Part shown: positions 25,906-36,981 of the stretch, in pieces
Numbering within the stretch: position 1 is the first letter of the stretch
Layout: every line of letters begins with the position of its first letter
Origin: Roseivivax sp. THAF197b
GTDB lineage: Bacteria > Pseudomonadota > Alphaproteobacteria > Rhodobacterales > Rhodobacteraceae
Direction of reading: 5' to 3'
NCBI RefSeq assembly: GCF_009363255.1
Contig: NZ_CP045318.1
Coordinates: forward strand, 2,035,501-2,099,500
DNA length: 64,000 nt
The notes under the pieces: model-generated
What the model was told of the DNA's origin: nothing
What the model saw: only the letters and a program-made list of their open reading frames with translations
Databases searched by the model: none
Position numbers and translations under genes: made by a program

Positions 25906-28449
25906 TCAGAAATCGACCCACTTTGCAGCATCTCCGGAAAGGGGCGGATGAGACATCTGCGCATTGCCGCCACCGGAGGCAGCAGCTACGGCTGCGACAG
26001 GCTGCGGGCGGTCTGAATGACCAGGTCGCTTGGCGTGCATCGCGGCACCGGTCCGGAAATGCGACAATGTCTGGACCAGAGAGGCCGCATTGTTGCGCAA
26101 GGCTTCACTTGCAGCCGTTGTTTCCTCCAAGCGCGCCGCATTCTGTTGAGTGGATTGGTCGAGCTTGTTCACCGAAACATTGATTTCCTCGAGGCTGAGG
26201 CTTTGCGACTGGGCTGATCCGGCGATTTCCGAAACGAGTCCGGCAATCTCGGTCACAGACGATACGATGTCCTGAAGCGCCTCTCCGGTCTGGCCGACGA
26301 GTTCGACGCCTTTCTTGACCTGCCCACCTGAGTCGGCGATCAATCCATTGATTTCACGTGCGGCTTCGGAGGATCGCTGGGCCAGAGCGCGCACCTCGGA
26401 GGCCACGACCGCAAAGCCACGGCCCGCATCACCTGCGCGTGCAGCCTCAACGCCTGCGTTCAGGGCCAAGAGGTTTGTCTGGAATGCAATATCGTCGATG
26501 ACCCGGATGATCGATGTGATCTGGTCCGAGGATTGTGCAATGGCGTCCATGGCAGAAACCGTTTCGATCACCACCTCGCCGGACGCTTCGGCCTTACGAT
26601 GCGCGCCCTTGACCACCTTGTCGGCTTGGGACGCGCCCTCTGCGGCGGCTTTCAGCGCATTGGTCAATTCATCGAGGGCCGCCGCCGTTTGCTCGAGCGT
26701 TGCCGCGGTGCTTTCGGTTCGGCGCGAAAGGGAGTCCGCGGTGTTCGTGATGTCCCCGGATTCGTTCCGGATGCTCTCGGCATTTTCCGAGATCTCGCGA
26801 AGAGCGGCGGCCAGTTTGTCGGCCGTCTGATTGAAATCCGCGCGCAATTGTTCGTAGCGACCCGGGAAGGCCTGGGCGATTGTTGCCGTCAAGTCGCCGT
26901 CGGACAAGGACCGGAGACCGATACCAAGGGCTTCCACGACCTCGGATTTTTCGACCTCGGAGGCTTCGCGCTCCTGTGCGGCGATCATCAGGCTTCGTTC
27001 TTTTTCGGTAATGTCGGTACCAAGAAGGAGATAGCTGAGGCCAAACCCATCCGTGTCGCGGATGCAGGACAGCGAACCGTCGACGATCTTTTCCTCGCCA
27101 GCGCCGGAGAGTTTCAATTGCCCGACCACGGGTGTGCCGGTCTTCATCTCCTGCATCAAAACGTCGACAGGCTTTCCCGTTTCGGCGGCCATGGGCGCCA
27201 GAAGGGATTGCAAACGGAGTGTGCCGGGCGCACCGATCGAAATCGCCTTGGAGAAACGGTCATTCGCTTCGCGGCAGAGGCCGTCCATTGCGAATTCCGC
27301 CTTGATCTGGATGTCGTCAATGGTGGAGATCAGTGCCTGCTGGCGCCAAATCGGCGTCACGTCCGTCCATTCGACGACATAGCCTGTGACTGCGCCCTGG
27401 TCGTCGAAAACCGCCCTGGTGGAGATCGTGATGCGCGTATCGTCCATACGCACCAGGCCTTCCAGCGAGCTGTGACCAATGTTGCGCAGGTTCTCGCGAA
27501 CATCATCAGTCGGGTAAAGATCGCTGATATTCATGCCGATGATGCGATCAATATCGAAGTTAGGCCGCATCTTCTTGAGACCGTCGGAATGCGCCTCGAA
27601 AAGCTCCACCAATTTGCTGCTGATCTGCGTGATCGTGTAATTCTCGTCGAGCAGCATGAGTGCTGCCGATGATTGGTCGAGTGCGGCGCTTTTGAAGAGG
27701 CTTTGCCGGAAATTCTCCTCCCCCGCTGCGAGTTCGCCGCGCAACGCATCGATGGCCCGAGCCAGTTGGCCGAATTCGTCACGGCGCCCGATTCCCGTTG
27801 GCGAGAAATCGAAATCCTTGGCCTCAAGCCGCGCGATATCGGCTTGTGCCGCGAGCAGCGGCCGTTTGGCGAGCCGGTGAATGGCGTAGGTGACGAGACC
27901 CACAGCGAGCGCGCATACCGCAGCGGCAATCAAGAGCGCGGAATTGAGAATTTCCTGCTTCATCGCCTGCAGTTTCGCCGTTGACCAGCTTGTCACGATC
28001 ACGCCCACGATCGCCTGATCCTGACCGAACACCAGCGGCTGTGCCGTCTGCAGGGTTTCGGGATCCTGAACCGTAGCGCCCTGTTCGACGGCCTGGCGGG
28101 CAAGGTCGCTTGTTTGCGACGAGGAGGTCGCCCCAGCCTGATAGAACAGCTCCAGATCGGCGTCATAGACATCGACGGAGCGCATCGCTTCGTCAGAGCC
28201 CGCAATGAACTCCTCAAGCTGGGCGCCGAGCACGTCTTTCTTGTCGAACCGGACGGCACCGGCGACGGCGCTTGCGAATAACTGCGTCTCGGACCGCGCC
28301 TTGGACTCCACGGATTGGGCAATCACCTGGTCGAAGCCGCGGGCTGTCAGGTATTCGAGCACAGCCACTACAGAGATGATGGACAGGACGATCATGGCCG
28401 CCAGCTTCAAGAAAACCGAATGAATATTCAGAAAGGATCGGGCGGCCAT
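25906..28449 (-). CDS. methyl-accepting chemotaxis protein with HAMP and PAS domains
   Basis: 847 residues. Membrane helix 1 at about 14-33 ([19 protein letters not shown]), a periplasmic sensor region of about 130 residues, membrane helix 2 ([20 protein letters not shown]), a HAMP domain, a PAS-like region ([16 protein letters not shown] to [11 protein letters not shown]), and the signalling hairpin [20 protein letters not shown] with [17 protein letters not shown]. The last five residues are KWVDF, with Trp and Phe placed as in the E. coli NWETF tail that tethers CheR and CheB. It is 23 bases downstream of the periplasmic sensor gene. Confidence 0.92.
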   Translation of the reverse strand: MAARSFLNIHSVFLKLAAMIVLSIISVVAVLEYLTARGFDQVIAQSVESKARSETQLFASAVAGAVRFDKKDVLGAQLEEFIAGSDEAMRSVDVYDADLELFYQAGATSSSQTSDLARQAVEQGATVQDPETLQTAQPLVFGQDQAIVGVIVTSWSTAKLQAMKQEILNSALLIAAAVCALAVGLVTYAIHRLAKRPLLAAQADIARLEAKDFDFSPTGIGRRDEFGQLARAIDALRGELAAGEENFRQSLFKSAALDQSSAALMLLDENYTITQISSKLVELFEAHSDGLKKMRPNFDIDRIIGMNISDLYPTDDVRENLRNIGHSSLEGLVRMDDTRITISTRAVFDDQGAVTGYVVEWTDVTPIWRQQALISTIDDIQIKAEFAMDGLCREANDRFSKAISIGAPGTLRLQSLLAPMAAETGKPVDVLMQEMKTGTPVVGQLKLSGAGEEKIVDGSLSCIRDTDGFGLSYLLLGTDITEKERSLMIAAQEREASEVEKSEVVEALGIGLRSLSDGDLTATIAQAFPGRYEQLRADFNQTADKLAAALREISENAESIRNESGDITNTADSLSRRTESTAATLEQTAAALDELTNALKAAAEGASQADKVVKGAHRKAEASGEVVIETVSAMDAIAQSSDQITSIIRVIDDIAFQTNLLALNAGVEAARAGDAGRGFAVVASEVRALAQRSSEAAREINGLIADSGGQVKKGVELVGQTGEALQDIVSSVTEIAGLVSEIAGSAQSQSLSLEEINVSVNKLDQSTQQNAARLEETTAASEALRNNAASLVQTLSHFRTGAAMHAKRPGHSDRPQPVAAVAAASGGGNAQMSHPPLSGDAAKWVDF

Positions 28450-28472
28450 GTGCGGCTCCTTCTCGCGTGTGT

Positions 28473-29063
28473 TCAGAACATTTCCGCGTTCAGACCGAAG
28501 GTGACGGCGCCAACCGGTGCGTCCGTCATCGGATCGAACAGAGGTGCGGAAACCTGGACCTGGTAGGTCTGGCTGGATTCGTCGAATTCGACATCGCTGA
28601 CGTGAAGCGTGCCTGCCGGGCGTCCGTAGGTTTCGGAATGCTTCGCCTCGTCGCCTTGCCAGAAATCAGACGTAACCGCGCTGATGGCGGCATTGAGGCC
28701 CACGGCGTCCATCACGATGATCTCGGTGACCTGGCCGCCCGCCGCCTCCTGCATCACGCGCAGCGCCTCAGATGCAGGGTTGTCAAGCACGGCAGAGACC
28801 ACGGGCCGGTCAGAGAGCCCGACTTGATTGCGCCATTGCTGATCGAGCACGAGGATATCGTCTTCCGACAGGCTGGCATGCGCGCTGCTGGACAGGCGCA
28901 GGGCGCGCCACACGGCGGGTTGTCCCGCCAATTCGTTTTGAAGCTCCGCCACATAGGCGGCCATGGCGTCGCTGGCGGAATTGGCGGCGAAGGTCGGGCC
29001 GGCCGCGAGCGCGAGGGCAGTGAGCAGACCGGTATGCGCGGCGCGCGAGGGAATCTTGAACAT
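28473..29063 (-). CDS. secreted PDC/Cache-like sensor-domain protein, first gene of the chemotaxis operon
   Basis: 196 residues with a signal peptide ending near GPTFA|ANSA and no other membrane segment, so it is periplasmic. The body looks like a PDC/Cache-type ligand domain: [21 protein letters not shown] segments ([20 protein letters not shown]), then [20 protein letters not shown] and VTFGLN at the end. Normally such domains are part of receptors; here it is a separate small protein immediately upstream of the MCP. I infer that it binds a ligand and presents it to that receptor. Confidence 0.75.
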   Translation of the reverse strand: MFKIPSRAAHTGLLTALALAAGPTFAANSASDAMAAYVAELQNELAGQPAVWRALRLSSSAHASLSEDDILVLDQQWRNQVGLSDRPVVSAVLDNPASEALRVMQEAAGGQVTEIIVMDAVGLNAAISAVTSDFWQGDEAKHSETYGRPAGTLHVSDVEFDESSQTYQVQVSAPLFDPMTDAPVGAVTFGLNAEMF

Positions 29064-29204
29064 TGGTTTGTCCCGAGTTGATGGGCCGGTCGCACCGGCA
29101 AGAACACCATCCTCTCTGACGCCCGGACTTTAAGATCTGCTGAATCCGCCCGGTCCCCCGCCCAACGGGCTGCCTAAAACTTTATTCGTCGCAGACGTGC
29201 ACAA

Positions 29205-29232
29205 TAAAAAGGGGGCCCCCGCAGGGACCCCC
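29205..29232 (-). terminator. Rho-independent terminator of nrdJ
   Basis: On the minus strand GGGGGTCCC-TGC-GGGGGCCCCC arms are followed by TTTTTATT (29210-29203), 100 bases after the nrdJ stop. It separates nrdJ from the chemotaxis operon promoter region. Confidence 0.8.
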
Positions 29233-29331
29233 AGTCTTTCCGATCCGGCTCATCGTTTACCGCCCGTTGTTTTCTGCCTGCGGCCAGATCGGCGCCGAGG
29301 CGAGCGCACCCGCCTCGTGACCTATGCCGTG

Positions 29332-32300
29332 TCAGCTACAGCCCGACGTGCCGCCGCAGGTATTGCACTTCATGCAGGTGCCGTTGCGCACGAGCGTGTA
29401 GTTGCCGCACTCGCCGCAGGCCTCGCCCTCGAAGCCCTGCATCCGGGCCTTGGCGGAGGCGTCCATGCCGCCCGACGTGGACGTGGTCTCGGACTTCATG
29501 GCGACCGTGGTGGTCGTGGTCGTCGTCTCGGGCATCAACGTGGTCAGCGCCGCGGAGGCATTATCCGGCGCGGCGAAAGCCGTGGCCTGACCGCCCTGAA
29601 GCACCACCAGCTCCTGCGGGACGCGCTTGCGCAGGTAGCCCGACGAGCTGATCTGCTTGAGCACTTCGAGCGATTTGGACGCGGCGCTTTCGGAGATCTC
29701 CTTGACGTTGGACACGCCCTCTTCCTCGCCGCGACCGATATCGTCGAAGGTGGCCCCTTCGGGCTTCACATGCGCCAGATCGGTACGGTCAAGATAGGAC
29801 ACGGCCAGTTCGCGGAAGATGTAGTCGAGGATCGAGGTCGCGTTCTTGATCGAGTCGTTGCCCTGCACCATGCCCGCAGGCTCGAACTTGGTGAATGTGA
29901 AGGCGTCGACGAACTCCTCCAGCGGCACGCCATACTGAAGGCCCACGGAGACCGCGATGGCGAAGTTGTTCATCATCGCCCGGAAACCCGCACCTTCCTT
30001 GTGCATGTCGATGAAGATTTCGCCGAGCGAGCCATCGGCATATTCGCCGGTGCGCAGGTAGACCTTATGCCCGCCGACGATGGCCTTCTGGGTGTAGCCC
30101 TTGCGGCGCTCGGGCATCTTCTCGCGCGCGGTGGCCTTCTCGACCTCCTTGATGACGATCTTCTCGACCACCTTCTCGGCCAGCACGGCGGCCTTTTCCT
30201 GGACCGAGCCCGATTCCAGGATCTCGGCGGCTTCGTCGTCATCCTCGACAAGCGCGGAGGCCAAGGGCTGGCTCAGCTTGGAGCCGTCGCGGTAGAGCGC
30301 GTTGGCCTTTGTGCCGAGCGACCAGGAGAGCTCATAGGCGCGCTGGCAATCCTCGATCGTGGCGTCGTTGGGCATGTTGATCGTCTTGGAGATCGCGCCC
30401 GAAATGAAGCTCTGCGCCGCGGCCATCATCTTGATGTGGCTGTCGACACCGAGGAAGCGCTTGCCCTTCTTGCCGCAGGGGTTGGCGCAATCGAAGATCG
30501 CGTAATGCTCTTCCTTGAGGTGCGGTGCGCCTTCGAGGGTCATGGTGCCGCAGACATGGTCATTGGCAGCCTCGATCTCGGCCTTCGTGTAGCCCAGGTG
30601 ACGCAGCAGATCGAAGGAGGGATCGTTCAGCTTGGCGGCCGGGATGCCCAGCACTTCGCGGCAGAATTCCTCGCCCAGGGTCCACTGGTTGAAGACGAAG
30701 CGGATGTCGAAGGCCGAGGCCAGCGCGCCGTCCACCTTTTCCAGCTGCGCGGGGCCGAAGCCGTGACCGACGAGCGAGGTGTGGTTGATGCCGGGCGCGT
30801 TGCCGATGGAGCCGTGGCCCACGGCGTAGGAGACGATCTCCTCGATATGCGCGGAGGAATAACCGAGCTTCTCGAGCGCCGCGGGCACCGAGCGGTTGAT
30901 GATCTTGAAGTAACCGCCGCCTGCGAGCTTCTTGAACTTCACCAGCGCGAAGTCGGGCTCGATCCCGGTCGTGTCACAATCCATCACGAGACCGATCGTG
31001 CCGGTGGGCGCAATCACGGAGGTCTGCGCGTTGCGGTAACCATGCGCCTCGCCCAGCTTCAGGGCCTGGTCCCAGGTCGACATCGCGAGGTCCACCAGGC
31101 CCTGATCGGGGCAGTTGCCATGATCGAGGGGCACGGGCTTCACGGCGAGCTTCTCGTAGCCGGTGGTAGCACCATAGGCCGCGTTGCGGTGGTTGCGGAT
31201 GACGCGCAGCATATGCGCCTTGTTGCGCTCATAGCCCGAGAAGGCGCCGAGCTCGCCCGCGATCTCGGCGGAGGTCGCGTAGGACACACCCGTCATGATG
31301 GCGGTCAGCGCACCGCAAAGCGCGCGGCCCTCGTCGCTGTCATAGGAATAGCCCATGTTCATCAGCAGACCGCCGATATTGGCGTAGCCAAGCCCCAGCG
31401 TGCGGAAATCGTAGGAAAGCTGCGCGATCTCCTTCGAGGGGAATTGCGCCATGGTCACCGAGATCTCGAGCGTCAGGGTCCACAGACGCGTGGCGTGCAT
31501 GTAAGTCTCTGCGTCGAACTTGCCGTCCTTGAGGAACGTGAGCAGGTTCATCGAGGCGAGGTTGCAGGCCGTGTCGTCGAGGAACATGTATTCCGAGCAC
31601 GGGTTCGAGCCGCGGATCGCGCCGTCTTCGGGGCATGTGTGCCAGGCATTGACGGTATCGTGGAACTGGATGCCCGGGTCAGCGCAGGCCCAGGCCGCGT
31701 GGCCCACCTGCTCCCACAGATCGCGCGCCTTGATGGTCTTGGCGACCGAACCGTCGGTGCGGTTGTAAAGCTCCCAATCGGCGTCGTCCTTGACGGCCTT
31801 GAGGAAGGCGTCGGTCACACGGATCGAGTTGTTGGAGTTCTGGCCCGAGACCGAGGCGTAGGCCTCGGAGTCCCAATCGGTGTCATAGGTCGGGAATTCG
31901 ATCGAGGTGTAGCCCTGCTTGGCGTAATCGAGCACGCGCTTCACGTAGGTCTCGGGGATCTGGACCTTCTTGGCGGCGCGGATCGCCTCTTTCAGGGACG
32001 GGTTCGTTTTCGGGTCATATGCCCCCTCGGCGGAGCCGTCGAAGGACGCGATGGCCCCGAAGATGCCGTTGAGCATCTGCTCGTGCATCTTGGAGCCCGC
32101 GACGATGGACGCGACCTTCTGCTCTTCCTTGACCTTCCAGTTGATGAATTCCTCGATGTCCGGGTGATCGGCGTCGCAGATCACCATCTTGGCCGCGCGA
32201 CGCGTGGTGCCGCCCGACTTGATGGCACCCGCCGCGCGGTCGCCGATCTTCAGGAAGCCCATCAGGCCCGAGGACTTGCCGCCGCCCGACAGCTTCTCGC

Positions 32301-33003
32301 CCTCGCCCCGGAGCGAGGAGAAGTTGGTGCCGGTGCCGGAGCCGTACTTGAACAGGCGCGCCTCGCGGACCCAGAGATCCATGATCCCGCCATCGCCCAC
32401 CAGATCGTCTGCGACGGACTGGATGAAGCAGGCATGGGGCTGCGGATGCTCATAGGCCGACTTCGACTTCGTCAGTTTGCCGGTCTTGTAATCCACGTAG
32501 TAGTGGCCCTGACCGGGACCGTCGATGCCGTAGGCCCAATGCAGGCCGGTGTTGAACCACTGGGGCGAGTTCGGCGCGGCCGTCTGCGTGGCCAGCATGT
32601 GGCGCATTTCGTCGTAATAGGCGCGCGCGTCCTCTTCGGTGGTGAAGTAGCCACCTTTCCAGCCCCAATAACACCAGGCGCCTGCAAGACGGTCGAAGAC
32701 CTGCTTCGAGGAGGTCTCACCGGTGCGCTCGGTGTCCTTCGACGCGGGCACGGAGCGCCACAGGAATTCCGGGACTCCCGCCTCTTCGACGCGCTTCAGC
32801 TCGACGGGCACGCCTGCCTTGCGGAAGTATTTCTGCGCGATCACGTCGGAGGCGACCTGGCTCCAGGAGGCGGGAACCTCGATGTCGTCCAGGCGGAAGA
32901 CGATCGTGCCGTCCGGATTGCGAATTTCGGACGCCGTGGTGACAAACGAAATGCCTTCGTAAGCGTCCTGTCCGGCTTTCGTGTAGTGACGATCGATCTT
33001 CAT
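29332..33003 (-). CDS. nrdJ: vitamin B12-dependent (class II) ribonucleotide reductase
   Basis: 1,223 residues, the length of the large alphaproteobacterial NrdJ. Visible features are [18 protein letters not shown] at the start, the active-site region [20 protein letters not shown] with the radical-bearing Cys, [20 protein letters not shown], and a Cys-rich C-terminal tail ([19 protein letters not shown]) that would reduce the active site. It turns ribonucleotides into deoxyribonucleotides using adenosylcobalamin, with or without oxygen. I choose ATG 33003 over an in-frame TTG at 33024. Two NrdR-like boxes lie upstream. Confidence 0.95.
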   Translation of the reverse strand: MKIDRHYTKAGQDAYEGISFVTTASEIRNPDGTIVFRLDDIEVPASWSQVASDVIAQKYFRKAGVPVELKRVEEAGVPEFLWRSVPASKDTERTGETSSKQVFDRLAGAWCYWGWKGGYFTTEEDARAYYDEMRHMLATQTAAPNSPQWFNTGLHWAYGIDGPGQGHYYVDYKTGKLTKSKSAYEHPQPHACFIQSVADDLVGDGGIMDLWVREARLFKYGSGTGTNFSSLRGEGEKLSGGGKSSGLMGFLKIGDRAAGAIKSGGTTRRAAKMVICDADHPDIEEFINWKVKEEQKVASIVAGSKMHEQMLNGIFGAIASFDGSAEGAYDPKTNPSLKEAIRAAKKVQIPETYVKRVLDYAKQGYTSIEFPTYDTDWDSEAYASVSGQNSNNSIRVTDAFLKAVKDDADWELYNRTDGSVAKTIKARDLWEQVGHAAWACADPGIQFHDTVNAWHTCPEDGAIRGSNPCSEYMFLDDTACNLASMNLLTFLKDGKFDAETYMHATRLWTLTLEISVTMAQFPSKEIAQLSYDFRTLGLGYANIGGLLMNMGYSYDSDEGRALCGALTAIMTGVSYATSAEIAGELGAFSGYERNKAHMLRVIRNHRNAAYGATTGYEKLAVKPVPLDHGNCPDQGLVDLAMSTWDQALKLGEAHGYRNAQTSVIAPTGTIGLVMDCDTTGIEPDFALVKFKKLAGGGYFKIINRSVPAALEKLGYSSAHIEEIVSYAVGHGSIGNAPGINHTSLVGHGFGPAQLEKVDGALASAFDIRFVFNQWTLGEEFCREVLGIPAAKLNDPSFDLLRHLGYTKAEIEAANDHVCGTMTLEGAPHLKEEHYAIFDCANPCGKKGKRFLGVDSHIKMMAAAQSFISGAISKTINMPNDATIEDCQRAYELSWSLGTKANALYRDGSKLSQPLASALVEDDDEAAEILESGSVQEKAAVLAEKVVEKIVIKEVEKATAREKMPERRKGYTQKAIVGGHKVYLRTGEYADGSLGEIFIDMHKEGAGFRAMMNNFAIAVSVGLQYGVPLEEFVDAFTFTKFEPAGMVQGNDSIKNATSILDYIFRELAVSYLDRTDLAHVKPEGATFDDIGRGEEEGVSNVKEISESAASKSLEVLKQISSSGYLRKRVPQELVVLQGGQATAFAAPDNASAALTTLMPETTTTTTTVAMKSETTSTSGGMDASAKARMQGFEGEACGECGNYTLVRNGTCMKCNTCGGTSGCS

Positions 33004-33228
33004 TTTGCGCTGCCCCGTCTTCAAAAAATCTCAACTGTTCAACCGGACCGCGAGCGCAAGACGACACCATCCCGACCCGGCCGCTGACGCAGCCGGATGG
33101 CAGTAAAACCTGCATGTGTTCGTCGGTTTGTCCCCGCGGCGGAACCACTATATCTAGCGGCCCCCGATCCGGTAGACGCTACATTCACGCCACGGGGCGA
33201 TTCCGTCAACGCCGTTTTTTGCAAATCG

Positions 33229-33244
33229 ACGCTATATTTTGTGT
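33229..33244. promoter_or_regulatory. NrdR-like box 1 upstream of nrdJ
   Basis: On the minus strand ACACAAAATATAGCGT agrees with about 14 of 16 positions of the NrdR consensus acaCwAtATaTwGtgt. It overlaps a TATAGC sequence that could be the -10 element, which suits repression. Confidence 0.65.
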
Positions 33245-33287
33245 TGACCTCACAGGGACCCACATCCCCTGCCCGGACACGTCCGAT

Positions 33288-33351
33288 TCATCCACAGGAT
33301 GCGGCTGGGCCAAAGCGGCATTTTCCTAATTTATGCGGAGAGTTATCCACC
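33288..33351. promoter_or_regulatory. two DnaA-box-like 9-mers upstream of nrdJ
   Basis: TCATCCACA (33288-33296) and TTATCCACC (33343-33351) each differ by one base from TTATCCACA. The second overlaps NrdR-like box 2. A link to replication control of nrdJ is inference. Confidence 0.35.
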
Positions 33352-33362
33352 ATATCTTGTGT
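33347..33362. promoter_or_regulatory. NrdR-like box 2 upstream of nrdJ
   Basis: On the minus strand ACACAAGATATGGTGG agrees with about 13 of 16 consensus positions. Its centre is 118 bases from box 1, roughly eleven helical turns, whereas classical NrdR box pairs are closer. Confidence 0.55.
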
Positions 33363-33525
33363 AATACCTGAACTTACCCGCCGTCATGCCCGGCTGATGC
33401 GGGTCCGCCACAGGCAAGGAAGAAGGCGTGTGATGCACTCGGAGAGGCGCAAACGCGACAAACGCCCGCACCATGCGCGAGGTTGGGCGCATCGCATCAA
33501 TATATGGTGGTCTGATGAGAGAGGA

Positions 33526-33602
33526 TGGTCGGGGCGATAGGATTCGAACCTACGACCTACGGTACCCAAAACCGTCGCGCTACCAGGCTGCGCCACGCCC
33601 CG
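33526..33602 (-). tRNA. tRNA-Pro (anticodon TGG)
   Basis: On the minus strand the acceptor arm CGGGGCG/CGCCCCG, D-arm GCGCAGCCTGGTAGCGC, anticodon arm ACGGT-TTTGGGT-ACCGT with TGG, T-arm with GGTTCGAATCC, discriminator A and an encoded CCA (33528-33526) form a complete 77-base tRNA. Confidence 0.95.
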
Positions 33603-33645
33603 ACGCGCTCCGTCTAGCGACAAGGTCGCGGTTTGAAAAGACGCT

Positions 33646-34149
33646 TTATTCCGCGGCGCAGGGCCAGGCCGCGTCCTCGATGGCCGGATGCAGCATCTCG
33701 GTGCCTGGCGCGATGCCCAGCGTCTCCGCCAGGCCGCCATTGATCTCGAGCACAAATTGCGTGCCGGGCGCGCCGGGGATCGCGGTTTCATCATGCGGCA
33801 CGGCGTTGGAATGCACCTTGCGCACGGTGCCTGTTTCGTCCGCGAAGATCATGTCGAGCGGGATGAGCGTGTTGCGCATCCAGAAGGCCACGTCGCCGGG
33901 TTCCTCATAGACGAACAACATGCCCGCGAATCGATCCATCTGCGGGACGTTCATCAGCCCTTGCGAGCGTTCGCCCGGCGTATCCGCCAGCGCGATGCGG
34001 AAACTGGCCGTGCCGAAATCGCCGCGCAGGGTGATCCGGTCCTCGCTGCAGGTCTGTGCAACCGCACTGCCCGCAAACGACGTGACCGACAGAACGCCGA
34101 GAGCCAGAGCGGCAATCACGCGTTGTGCAATTCGACCGCGCTTTCCCAT
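33646..34149 (-). CDS. DUF192 secreted protein
   Basis: 167 residues with a signal peptide (VIAALALGVLSVTSFAGSAVA|Q). The mature part carries the DUF192 marks: ADTPGERSQGLMNVPQMD, GMLFVYEEPGDVAFWMRNTL, IPLDMIFAD and a C-terminal EINGGLAETLGIAPG. The family is widespread, about 110 residues, with an unknown periplasmic role. The start at 34149 lies inside the end of the cold-shock gene (34-base overlap), which suggests coupled translation. The tRNA-Pro gene lies 43 bases downstream in the same direction. Confidence 0.85.
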   Translation of the reverse strand: MGKRGRIAQRVIAALALGVLSVTSFAGSAVAQTCSEDRITLRGDFGTASFRIALADTPGERSQGLMNVPQMDRFAGMLFVYEEPGDVAFWMRNTLIPLDMIFADETGTVRKVHSNAVPHDETAIPGAPGTQFVLEINGGLAETLGIAPGTEMLHPAIEDAAWPCAAE

Positions 34150-34649
34150 GAATTGATCTCCGTCGCCATGCGCCCGCGTTTGCCCTGCACGACGCGCAGG
34201 ACAATCGCCTCGCCCGGCAACAAATCCGCAAGTCCGGAGCGGCGCAAGACCTCGACATGAATAAACACGTCCTCGGCACTGCCGAAGACATTTGCAAAGC
34301 CGAAGCCCTTGGACTTGTCGAACCACTTGACCCGCGCAGGCTCCAATTCGGCGGAGGCGAGCGTCTCGGGGTCCATCGCCTCGAAATCCGCAAGGGGCGG
34401 CGTCGTGTCGCTGGACGGGGGCTCGATCATATGCACGCAGGTGGCCTGGAAGCCGCGGGGTGTCTCCTGCACGGAAATTTCCACGCGCGCGCCATCGGCC
34501 ACGGAACTTTGCCCGAAATTGCGAAGAACGTTCGCGTGAAGAAGAATGTCCCGGCCACCATCGTCTGCCACGACAAACCCAAAGCCCTTACCCGGGTCGA
34601 ACCATTTCACGCTACCGAGAACACGCGTCTCGCCTTCGTCGCTTTGCAT
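34116..34649 (-). CDS. double cold-shock-domain protein
   Basis: 177 residues containing two cold-shock domains: the first with SVKWFDPGKGFGFVVADDGG and DILLHANVL (residues about 12-75), the second with RVKWFDKSKGFGFANVF and DVFIHVEVLRRSGL (about 107-172). The paired KGFGF and (L/I)H motifs are the RNA-binding RNP1 and RNP2. Single-domain CSPs are about 70 residues, so this is a tandem form common in Rhodobacteraceae and Rhizobiales. It probably acts as an RNA chaperone. Confidence 0.92.
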   Translation of the reverse strand: MQSDEGETRVLGSVKWFDPGKGFGFVVADDGGRDILLHANVLRNFGQSSVADGARVEISVQETPRGFQATCVHMIEPPSSDTTPPLADFEAMDPETLASAELEPARVKWFDKSKGFGFANVFGSAEDVFIHVEVLRRSGLADLLPGEAIVLRVVQGKRGRMATEINSWESAVELHNA

Positions 34650-34760
34650 AAACTACCCGTCAGCAGATGAACGCCGCTCGCGGCAAGCCGCGGTGGAGGC
34701 GTCCGCCTAATTCAATCAGAAAGTGCATTCAACCGTTCACGTCACGTGAAATGCAAACCA

Positions 34761-35366
34761 TCAAGGGGACAGACGGTCAATTTTCCAGTCGTGCGCGTCC
34801 ATTTGCCTGCGCCACACGAAGCGATCATGCAGTCTGAACGCCCCATCTGCCCAGAATTCTATCTCAACCGGACGGATACGGATACCTCCCCAAAAGGGGG
34901 GTCTCGGCGGGTTTGTGCCGAACTTGGTGGTCATTTTGGCGACTTTGCCCATCAATTCCGCCCGACTTTTGAGCGGTTGGGACTGATCGGACGCCCAAGC
35001 GCCAAGACGGCTCTTGAGAGAGCGCGAATCAAAATAGGCGTCTGCCGCGGGCCCGTCTTCCTTTTCGGTCACGCCGCGCACCCGGATTTGCCGACGCAGC
35101 GACTTCCAGTGCATCACGAAGGCGGCCTTGCCCGCAGCCTCGATCTCGGTCGCCTTCTGGCTTCCGTAATTGGTGTAGAAGACGAACGCGTCGGCCTCGA
35201 TATCCTTGAGCAGAACCATGCGCGCATTGGGCAGCCCGTCGGCATCGACGGTCGAGAGCGCGATGGCGTTCGGATCGTTCACTTCCGACTTCTCGGCTTC
35301 CGCCAGCCAGGCGCGCGCAATCTCGAACGGATCCTCGCCCGCAAAAATTCCGTCCCGCTCAGTCAT
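34761..35366 (-). CDS. pdxH: pyridoxamine 5'-phosphate oxidase
   Basis: 201 residues: [39 protein letters not shown], and the C-terminal [16 protein letters not shown] ... KIDRLSP that is diagnostic of PdxH. It oxidises pyridoxine or pyridoxamine phosphate to pyridoxal phosphate with FMN. I start at ATG 35366 ([15 protein letters not shown]) because the extension up to 35444 shows no family character. It is divergent from fabI with a 117-base intergenic region. Confidence 0.94.
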   Translation of the reverse strand: MTERDGIFAGEDPFEIARAWLAEAEKSEVNDPNAIALSTVDADGLPNARMVLLKDIEADAFVFYTNYGSQKATEIEAAGKAAFVMHWKSLRRQIRVRGVTEKEDGPAADAYFDSRSLKSRLGAWASDQSQPLKSRAELMGKVAKMTTKFGTNPPRPPFWGGIRIRPVEIEFWADGAFRLHDRFVWRRQMDAHDWKIDRLSP

Positions 35367-35483
35367 GACATTCCCCTTGGTGTTGCAAAGATGCGTTTCG
35401 TCCCCGGTCGATCTTGTCGCCCTTGATGGCCCCTGTGGTTCCACTTATGGACGGTATTCAGCAATGTTGGGTGGAGACGGGCG

Positions 35484-36290
35484 ATGTCAAACTCTCTTAT
35501 GGCCGGAAAACGCGGACTGATCATGGGACTTGCCAATGACAAGTCCATCGCATGGGGCATTGCCAAGGCCTGTGCCGATGCGGGTGCGGAGCTGGCATTC
35601 TCCTATCAGGGCGATGCGCTGAAAAAGCGCGTGGGCCCGCTGGCAGAGAGCCTGGGCTCCGATATCGTGCTGCCCTGCGATGTGGGCGACGAGGCGTCGA
35701 TCGACGCGCTCTTTGACGGCCTGAAGGAACGGTGGGACCGGCTCGACTTCATCGTCCATGCCATCGGCTATTCGGACAAGACCCAGCTGCGCGGCCGCTA
35801 CGTGGACACCACCCGCGACAATTTCACCATGACCATGGATATCTCGGTCTATTCGTTCACCAGCGTGATGCAGCGCGCGGAGAAGATGATGACCGAAGGC
35901 GGCAGCGCGGTGACGCTGACCTATTACGGGGCCGAGCGGATCATGCCGCATTATAATGTCATGGGTGTCGCCAAGGCCGCGCTGGAAGCCTCGGTGCGCT
36001 ACCTCGCCGAGGATCTGGGCAAGGACGGCATTCGGGTGAACGCAATCTCCGCAGGTCCGATCAAGACGCTGGCCGCCTCGGGCATCGGCGATTTCCGCTA
36101 CATCATGAAGTGGAACGAGTATAACTCGCCCCTGCGCCGCAACGTGACGACCGCCGATGTGGGCGGCTCCGCCCTTTACCTGCTGTCGGATCTCAGCGCA
36201 GGCGTCACCGGCGAGACGCATCACGTCGATGCGGGTTACCACGTCGTCGGCATGAAGGCGGTGGACGCCCCCGATATCGAGAAAGCCTGA
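35484..36290 (+). CDS. fabI: enoyl-[acyl-carrier-protein] reductase (NADH)
   Basis: 268 residues, a FabI-type short-chain reductase: [20 protein letters not shown] at the coenzyme site, [19 protein letters not shown], and the catalytic Tyr-x6-Lys in [20 protein letters not shown]. It reduces enoyl-ACP in the last step of each fatty-acid elongation round. Length is standard. It is followed by gpt after 98 bases. Confidence 0.95.
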   Translation: MSNSLMAGKRGLIMGLANDKSIAWGIAKACADAGAELAFSYQGDALKKRVGPLAESLGSDIVLPCDVGDEASIDALFDGLKERWDRLDFIVHAIGYSDKTQLRGRYVDTTRDNFTMTMDISVYSFTSVMQRAEKMMTEGGSAVTLTYYGAERIMPHYNVMGVAKAALEASVRYLAEDLGKDGIRVNAISAGPIKTLAASGIGDFRYIMKWNEYNSPLRRNVTTADVGGSALYLLSDLSAGVTGETHHVDAGYHVVGMKAVDAPDIEKA

Positions 36291-36388
36291 CCCCCGGCGC
36301 GCGCCGCTTATCCGACCGGGCCGCGCGCTGCACACATCCGGGGCGGCCAATTGCCGCGACCGCCCCGCGCACTCCGAGGAATGACGCC

Positions 36389-36892
36389 ATGACCGATCTT
36401 CTGCCGCATGAAAAAGGCTTCCATGTCAGCTGGGACCAGTTGCACCGCGACGCGCGCGCACTGTCCTGGCGGCTGCAATCGAATGTGCCCGAAGGCGGCT
36501 GGCGCGCCGTGGTGGCCATCACCCGCGGCGGCATGGCGCCCGCGATGATCGTTGCGCGCGAGCTCGATATCCGCACCGTCGACACGATCAGCGTGAAAAG
36601 CTACGACCACCAGACCCAGTCCGAGCCGCGCATCATCAAGAGCCCGGACATGGAGGTGGTGGGCGACGGCACCGGCATCCTGATCGTGGACGATCTGGTG
36701 GACACGGGCCGCACGCTGGAAGTGGTCCGCCGGGCCATGCCGAAGGCGCATGTGGCCACCGTCTACGCCAAGCCCAAGGGCCGCCCGATGGTCGACACCT
36801 TCATCACGGAAGTCAGCCAGGACACCTGGATCTTCTTTCCCTGGGACATGGCGCTGCAATACGTCAAACCGTTCCACGGCGCGGACGACTGA
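36389..36892 (+). CDS. gpt: xanthine (guanine) phosphoribosyltransferase
   Basis: 167 residues with the PRPP-binding loop [15 protein letters not shown] near residue 95, the early [20 protein letters not shown] and the C-terminal [17 protein letters not shown], all typical of Gpt. It makes XMP and GMP from xanthine and guanine in purine salvage. It starts at ATG 36389 after AGGAATGACGCC. Confidence 0.93.
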   Translation: MTDLLPHEKGFHVSWDQLHRDARALSWRLQSNVPEGGWRAVVAITRGGMAPAMIVARELDIRTVDTISVKSYDHQTQSEPRIIKSPDMEVVGDGTGILIVDDLVDTGRTLEVVRRAMPKAHVATVYAKPKGRPMVDTFITEVSQDTWIFFPWDMALQYVKPFHGADD

Positions 36893-36981
36893 GGCGGCGC
36901 GCGCGCCCTGCCCTTGCGGGGCAAACGCCTCTCGCCTAGACGTGTCCCCGACCCTGTTTTTGCATCCATCGAGGAGCCCGC

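Larger units (their letters stand above)
33004..33525. other. nrdJ upstream region, no gene
   Basis: This 522-base stretch is locally AT-richer than its surroundings and holds two NrdR-like boxes and two DnaA-box-like 9-mers. I looked for a cobalamin riboswitch in front of this B12-dependent enzyme and did not recognise one. No convincing reading frame is present. Confidence 0.5.

Noticed and set aside
29064..29203. TAAAGTTT upstream of the chemotaxis operon as a sigma-28 (FliA) promoter
   Set aside because: The -35 half matches, but there is no GCCGATAA-like -10 at the right distance.
29197..33087. Very long open frame antisense to nrdJ (about 1,300 codons)
   Set aside because: It mirrors the codon bias of a GC-rich gene on the other strand, is rich in His, Arg and Gly repeats, and matches no family.
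33004..33525. Cobalamin riboswitch in front of nrdJ
   Set aside because: I could not find a recognisable B12-box or the expected length of paired elements.
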